7,205 bases of DNA. Origin: Candidatus Uhrbacteria bacterium (GTDB lineage Bacteria; Patescibacteriota; Patescibacteriia; 2-12-FULL-60-25). Positions 4,262 to 7,205 of the stretch are shown piece after piece. The position numbers and the translations under genes were made by a program. How positions within the stretch are numbered: position 1 is the first letter of the stretch; each line of letters starts with the position of its first letter. The stretch lies in the NCBI GenBank assembly GCA_023246325.1, contig JAHFIO010000044.1, positions 1 through 7,205 of the forward strand, written 5' to 3'. The notes beneath the pieces were generated by a model. That model did no database searches. It was given only the letters and a program-made list of their open reading frames with translations, and had not been told where the DNA came from.

Positions 4262-6845
4262 GTGGGTGAAGTAAACTCGCAAGTACAATATCATGATCCC
4301 AAGCACCCGAATATCCAAAATATTCTGTAGATGTTACGCCACGTGTCCAAGAAATATCCCAATTTTTTGGAAAAGCTACTGTAGACTGGATAGTTCGGTC
4401 AGGCTTTCCCGGCTGGCTCGTTAATAATAAAACATATGCACCATGCGATGCAGACGCAGATTCAGGAGAAGCTTCCACTTTAGATAAAATATCCTTTGCT
4501 GTAAATGGGAGTGTATATGTTAATTCAATTTCCTGTGAATGCCCTGGATCTAATTGTACCCATCCACCAAAAACCGTACGATCACTTTCTACTGCAATCG
4601 TTGAACTCCCCGCACCTTCACTCGCCGTCTGTTCCACACGCATGATATCTGGATCTGATATTGTTGAATCATCTATTTTTTGAAACCATTTTGGTTCTGG
4701 TGTATTAAATCCAGATGCGGAAATCAATGTACTTCCCTTTGGAACATATACTCGCATATACCCTACATTGCGTACCCCTTGAAAAATTTCACCTTTATTC
4801 CCACGATGTATGCGAGTTATCTTCGCGGTATCAATAATAGATCCATCCTCATGCATATGCACCACGTGTTTCACATGCTCTTCAATAACTTTATCAGTTT
4901 TTTGTCCTGCAATATTTGCGTATACTATGGCAAGTGAATCCCCAACGGTTGATTTCAATCTATTACTCCATCCATACCTTTCTGCAAGCGCCTCTTCAGT
5001 ATCACGCGTGAAATAAACCTGAATATCTTTCGTATCAAGTGACCTTACCACAATACCCGCCACCTGCACCCACTGTTCTTTTGTAAATGTTTTTGCCTTT
5101 TCCATTATTTTTTTCTGCAAATCACCAATTATTTTTTTCGGTGTATTCGCGATTATATCATAATCTAATTCAACTGCTTTTTGTGTTTCTTGTATAAAAT
5201 TTTCTTCTGTAATGATTCTTCCATACTCCGGCATATCTATAGGACCAGTAACCGCTAATAATTTTTGAACCATATTTGCATTGATAGCAATCACACCATC
5301 AATCGTTGGTTCCCCTGAATTATTCCAAAACCATTCTATTTTTTTGGCTGCACTTGGAAAATCTGGATTCCAATTTGCATCTTGAAATTGCCAAGTTGAC
5401 TGTACAAGTTGCAATGGTTTTGGAGGTGTCACACGCGCACGTAATTCACCCTGCAAATCATAGGTACCACCAGAAGGAATATTTATTTTTGTTATTTGAC
5501 CTCTATCCATTGTTATTTCAGCAAATGATCCCATAAATCCACCTGTCGGTCGTAACTCTGTTTGATTTTGGAATATAAGCAAATAATTTCTCATCCCATC
5601 ACGGCCCACCAAAACAGACGCAGCTGCAGCCAATGAAGAAAAATCAGAAAGCGCTGATTTAGATGCTTCTAACGTTAATTTTAATTGCCGCACTTTATCT
5701 GTAATATCATTTGGTATTGCTGTTTCATCTATAGTCATAACAGCATGTGTCGCATCATCAATAAGAACTAATGCATTTTCTGCATATGCATGTAATACAT
5801 CTAACCTTTCATCCAAATGTCTATCTTTTTCACTTAAAACCTTATCTAATCCTGTCGCAAGTAAAGCGGCCGCTTGACTTGATTTATCCCCCGCTTCTAA
5901 TAATGCGCGTGAACTACGATATGTACTTGGCATAGCGCTCGCAATTCCAATAGCAAGCGCATTCGCACCACTTAATATCGCATCCGCTTCTTGAAATCTA
6001 GATGATGCTTTTCGTAATGTATTTGCAATTTCAGGAATAGATTCTGCCGTTGAAGCGGCTGTAGCAGTTTGAACGCCCAAAAGACTTAGGTGCATTGCAA
6101 TATTTTTTTGCTCAGCTATTTTTTTATATAAAGACAATGCATGAACTGGGAGTGTCGTAATTAATGCAAATACAGCAAACGCAATAGACGTACGAATAAA
6201 AGAAAAATGTGGAATTTCTTGTATAAGAACTACAGTGTCTGTATTCAGGTCAGGCGTACTAATAGGCAGTACTGCAACTCGTTTTGTTCTATATAAAATA
6301 CTTGAAAGATGCGTCCACCATTCCTGAAGTCGTGAATGCAAACGATTCCTATATCCATATACTAATAGATAAGATTCTTCAAATGTCGCTGGAGTAAATT
6401 GTTCTAAAATAAATCTATGATCAATATCCTCATGATACAAATCCGAACTCATGGTGGAATATACTTCCACGGGTAATTCATTCGCTTCACCTGGATTCGA
6501 AAAAAAAGATGGATCAAAAAACTCTCGTTCAACCTTTTCTGTTTTTTTCGTCACTGCAACTGATCGTAATGACACAACAAATGCACTTCGCGGATGTTCA
6601 CCAAAACGTATAGGTATATCCTGCTGTTTTATATTTTTTGGTTCGGTAACAAATAAAACTGCAGATGCGTGATCACGCACAGAAATTTCATCCTGCAGGA
6701 TGCGGGTTTCAATGGGATTTGATAAAAAATTATTTTCAATATGCACTCGACGTGCCATACGTGTCATTCCACGCGGCGTAAACATAAGAGCGCCATCGCG
6801 TTCAATGACTTTTTCTAATTGAAATTCTAAGTCGATTCTCGTCAT
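4236..6845 (-). CDS. DUF4012 domain membrane protein (869 aa)
   Basis: The DUF4012 core is clear at about residues 417-565: GMRNYLLIFQNQTELRPTGG with FMGSF, then the NWNPDFPSAA segment (491-500), and GVIAINANMVQKLLAVTGPI (517-536). A hydrophobic helix at about 216-238 is the only convincing membrane segment. Ahead of it is an unusual soluble region of about 215 residues that I cannot assign. After it comes a long Ala/Leu-rich helical, probably coiled-coil region (about 240-410), the core, and a beta-rich C-terminal part (about 650-850) that resembles an Ig-like module. The biochemical role of DUF4012 is not established; the family often sits beside polysaccharide and envelope genes in Patescibacteria and Gram-positives. 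The start ATG at 6845 overlaps the upstream glycosyltransferase stop as ATGA, which supports this start over Met21, Met27 or Met30. There is no clear Shine-Dalgarno, so translation probably depends on coupling. Confidence 0.9.
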   Translation of the reverse strand: MTRIDLEFQLEKVIERDGALMFTPRGMTRMARRVHIENNFLSNPIETRILQDEISVRDHASAVLFVTEPKNIKQQDIPIRFGEHPRSAFVVSLRSVAVTKKTEKVEREFFDPSFFSNPGEANELPVEVYSTMSSDLYHEDIDHRFILEQFTPATFEESYLLVYGYRNRLHSRLQEWWTHLSSILYRTKRVAVLPISTPDLNTDTVVLIQEIPHFSFIRTSIAFAVFALITTLPVHALSLYKKIAEQKNIAMHLSLLGVQTATAASTAESIPEIANTLRKASSRFQEADAILSGANALAIGIASAMPSTYRSSRALLEAGDKSSQAAALLATGLDKVLSEKDRHLDERLDVLHAYAENALVLIDDATHAVMTIDETAIPNDITDKVRQLKLTLEASKSALSDFSSLAAAASVLVGRDGMRNYLLIFQNQTELRPTGGFMGSFAEITMDRGQITKINIPSGGTYDLQGELRARVTPPKPLQLVQSTWQFQDANWNPDFPSAAKKIEWFWNNSGEPTIDGVIAINANMVQKLLAVTGPIDMPEYGRIITEENFIQETQKAVELDYDIIANTPKKIIGDLQKKIMEKAKTFTKEQWVQVAGIVVRSLDTKDIQVYFTRDTEEALAERYGWSNRLKSTVGDSLAIVYANIAGQKTDKVIEEHVKHVVHMHEDGSIIDTAKITRIHRGNKGEIFQGVRNVGYMRVYVPKGSTLISASGFNTPEPKWFQKIDDSTISDPDIMRVEQTASEGAGSSTIAVESDRTVFGGWVQLDPGHSQEIELTYTLPFTAKDILSKVEASPESASASHGAYVLLLTSQPGKPDRTIQSTVAFPKNWDISWTRGVTSTEYFGYSGAWDHDIVLASLLHPHEEAQANK

Positions 6846-7205
6846 GAAAAATAGCCTTGGAGGGTAGCTTCAGCGGTTGCTTTCCACGAATGTCGACGCA
6901 TGCAATCTTTACTTGCTATAAGTACCATTGCATGCGCGCGTTCGGGGTCACTCAAAACGCGATCTACGGCGGTAAGTATAGCATCAGAATCTCCCGCATG
7001 GAAGAAAAAAGCATTGTCAGGACCAATGACTTCGGGAAGTGATCCTGCATCAGATGCGATAATGGGTGTTCCATGTGCGAGTGCTTCTAGTGGCGGCAAT
7101 CCAAAACCTTCATGCAAGGAAGGAAAAACAAATGCGGTTGCATGTGCATATAGTCGTGAAAGTGCTTTGTCGCCTATACGTCCAACAAAATCTATTCGCG
7201 TATCA
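6842..7205 (-). CDS. Glycosyltransferase family 4 (GT-B fold), C-terminal part; 5' end outside window
   Basis: The frame is open to the right edge of the window and gives about 120 C-terminal residues of a nucleotide-sugar glycosyltransferase. The segment DFVGRIGDKALSRLYAHA and then FVFPSLHEGFGLPPLE is diagnostic of the GT4 donor-binding domain. It contains the EX7E motif (first Glu in HEG, second in PLE), which binds the nucleotide-sugar. HGTPIIASDAGSLPEV and a final SWKATAEATL helix complete the usual C-terminus. The protein should act at the cytoplasmic face, transferring a sugar to a growing glycan; donor and acceptor cannot be told. A TTG at 7115-7117 is an internal Leu of the motif, not a start. 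The stop TGA overlaps the next gene's ATG (6842-6845), so the two are translationally coupled. Its base composition is richer in G+C (29/60 in 6901-6960) than that of the two genes downstream. Confidence 0.9.
   Translation of the reverse strand, partial: DTRIDFVGRIGDKALSRLYAHATAFVFPSLHEGFGLPPLEALAHGTPIIASDAGSLPEVIGPDNAFFFHAGDSDAILTAVDRVLSDPERAHAMVLIASKDCMRRHSWKATAEATLQGYFS

Noticed and set aside
4262..4318. Extended start at 4318 for the Ig-repeat membrane protein
   Set aside because: It would add 19 residues deep inside the DUF4012 gene and a second hydrophobic stretch (LGIMILYLRVYF) of no clear use. The 4261 start gives a normal charged cytoplasmic N-terminus before the membrane helix.
1..7205. 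CRISPR arrays, insertion sequences, phage or defence genes
   Set aside because: No regularly spaced repeats, terminal inverted repeats, transposase, integrase or nuclease motifs were found in any frame that looked real.

Overview
The window looks like a chromosomal fragment of a bacterium of the Patescibacteria / Candidate Phyla Radiation type. This is an inference. It rests on a fibronectin-type-III (FN3) surface protein ending in two peptidoglycan-binding modules, a large DUF4012 membrane protein downstream of a glycosyltransferase, generally AT-rich coding sequence, and starts that mostly lack a Shine-Dalgarno motif. Genuine gene ends use both TAA and TGA, so the standard bacterial code (table 11) fits and the UGA-as-glycine lineages are unlikely.

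Layout. (1) Bases 1-1914, plus strand: the 3' part of a long surface-protein gene. It encodes four FN3-like modules, a Gly/Ser linker and two PG_binding_1-like modules. The frame is open from base 1 to 1914 except for one in-frame TAA at 664-666, which falls inside the third FN3 module. (2) Bases 1915-2400, plus strand: a compact, self-contained GC-rich transcription unit. It has a strong extended -10 promoter (1920-1948), a leader of about 80 nt with competing hairpins, an unrecognised basic 103-residue protein (2036-2347) with codon use quite unlike its neighbours, and a strong intrinsic terminator (2367-2400). (3) Bases 2408-7205, minus strand: an overlapping three-gene operon read from right to left. 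It holds the C-terminal part of a GT-B (family 4) glycosyltransferase, an 869-residue DUF4012 membrane protein, and a 617-residue single-pass membrane protein with repeated Ig-like/DUF11-like ectodomains. The operon converges on the small-gene unit, and the hairpin at 2367-2400 can serve both directions.

How the genes may work together. The minus-strand genes overlap by 4 and 26 nt, so they are probably translated from one mRNA. Glycan synthesis next to two large membrane-anchored ectodomain proteins suggests a cell-envelope or surface-polysaccharide operon. The plus-strand FN3/PGBD protein would also sit at the cell surface and bind wall peptidoglycan. The small GC-rich gene is the outlier: its own promoter, structured leader, terminator and a net positive charge of about +10 suggest an abundantly expressed, possibly nucleic-acid-associated protein. 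No function can be named. No rRNA, tRNA, CRISPR array, insertion sequence or attachment site was seen, and no gene-free stretch longer than about 120 bases exists.
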